Below are positions 34,480 through 34,713 of a stretch of DNA of 34,713 bases, in pieces. The stretch spans positions 1-34,713 of the forward strand of contig NZ_JADEWY010000072.1 of the NCBI RefSeq assembly GCF_015207375.1, given 5' to 3'. The stretch is from Coleofasciculus sp. LEGE 07092. GTDB lineage: Bacteria > Cyanobacteriota > Cyanobacteriia > Cyanobacteriales > Coleofasciculaceae. The notes under the pieces are model-generated. The model made no database searches. It saw only the letters and a program-made list of their open reading frames with translations, and was not told where the DNA came from. The translations under genes and the position numbers were made by a program. Every line of letters begins with the position of its first letter. The first letter of the stretch is position 1.

Positions 34480-34616
34480 CCAAAAAAGCAGCAGCTCGTA
34501 ACTTGGGCTATCAGTTGATGCGTCAGATTAGAACACTGCCACCTTCTCAAGGCGGACAAGTCAGAGCGATCGCACTTACTGCTTATCCCTCTTCTGTCAC
34601 TTTCCGAGTATTCTGA
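34464..34616 (+). pseudogene. Response-regulator receiver domain scrap
   Basis: A frame of 50 codons beginning inside the octamer region reads GYQLMRQIRTLPPSQGGQV and RAIALTAY, the stretch after the phosphoacceptor Asp through the conserved Thr of receiver domains in cyanobacterial hybrid kinases. It lacks the Asp and the start of the domain, and the frame leaves the family right after TAY. The right break is probably the end of the adjoining transposase element. Confidence 0.7.
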
Positions 34617-34659
34617 ATAAAGGGATTAAAAGAAAAAACTCTGGAAGCTAAGTAGGACA

Positions 34660-34713
34660 ATGGATGTAGAATTACAAATTCTGAAACATTTGGCAAGAGA
34701 CGCCCATCAAACC
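34660..34713 (+). CDS. Possible IS701-type transposase, partial at window edge
   Basis: ATG 34660 starts MDVELQILKHLARDAHQT and runs off the window. The opening resembles that of IS701-family transposases in cyanobacteria as I remember them. Only 18 residues are visible, so this is tentative. The receiver scrap to the left ends about 45-60 bases before it, fitting an element end in between. Confidence 0.4.
   Translation, partial: MDVELQILKHLARDAHQT

Noticed and set aside
1..34713. CRISPR arrays, rRNA and tRNA genes
   Set aside because: I saw no regularly spaced identical repeats with unique spacers and no rRNA or tRNA signatures.

Overview
The window is cyanobacterial DNA, probably from a filamentous species. 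GCGATCGC (HIP1) words are frequent, gene types and insertion-sequence remnants are typical of filamentous cyanobacteria, and a giant Ser/Thr-kinase/AAA/GAF/PAS/histidine-kinase protein is present. The striking point is the left edge. Bases 1-80 are a perfect 80-bp palindrome, and the first gene inward (1760-3541, minus) encodes a protein with the catalytic signature of telomere resolvases (protelomerases: ATGRRP, GQGKKRG, KxxR, LLGH, Tyr). I infer that the window starts at a covalently closed hairpin telomere of a linear replicon, with the real tip between bases 40 and 41 and bases 1-40 being read-through of the opposite strand. The right edge is not an end: it cuts into an apparent transposase gene.

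Layout. 1-1760: telomere, a degenerate tandem subtelomeric repeat, a half-telomere-like relic near 1011-1138, and a terminator. 1760-3630: resolvase gene and its octamer-studded upstream region. 3700-5200: a truncated GIY-YIG-type gene, a transposase remnant and a small element with inverted-repeat ends. 5166-13119: a minus-strand run of redox and hydrolase genes (DsbA-like protein, GMC oxidoreductase, two SDRs, SnoaL-like protein, MOSC protein, two alpha/beta hydrolases, a DUF6130-like fragment, and an isochorismatase-like gene cut off by the element). 13310-19950: a NarL-type response regulator and its 2004-residue sensor kinase, overlapping by an ATGA. 20046-23000: transposon scrap (Tn3-type fragment, broken IS630 transposase, broken DUF433/DUF5615 toxin-antitoxin pair, IS4-like fragment). 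23330-24503: a structured-looking leader and two small membrane-protein genes. 24535-24690: a hairpin cluster. 24914-29602: a chaperone-usher-like pilus locus (pilin-like, chaperone, usher-like). 29590-29780: a resolvase-gene remnant joined to a subtelomeric repeat fragment. 29861-32516: two tandem Ser/Thr kinase genes, the upstream one a pseudogene. 32517-34409: a second full resolvase gene. 34432-34713: its octamer region, a receiver-domain scrap, and the start of a probable transposase.

How it fits together. The octamer family AACNNGTT (mostly AACTGGTT or AACTAGTT) recurs at about 18-23 bp spacing in the telomere arm, in the half-telomere relic and upstream of both resolvase genes. I infer that the resolvase both processes the telomere and represses its own promoter through the same sites. 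One remnant and two full resolvase genes, subtelomeric repeat scraps far from the end, and a patch of near-identity between the two genes suggest repeated end rearrangement and gene conversion. All functional assignments come from reading motifs; no database search was run.
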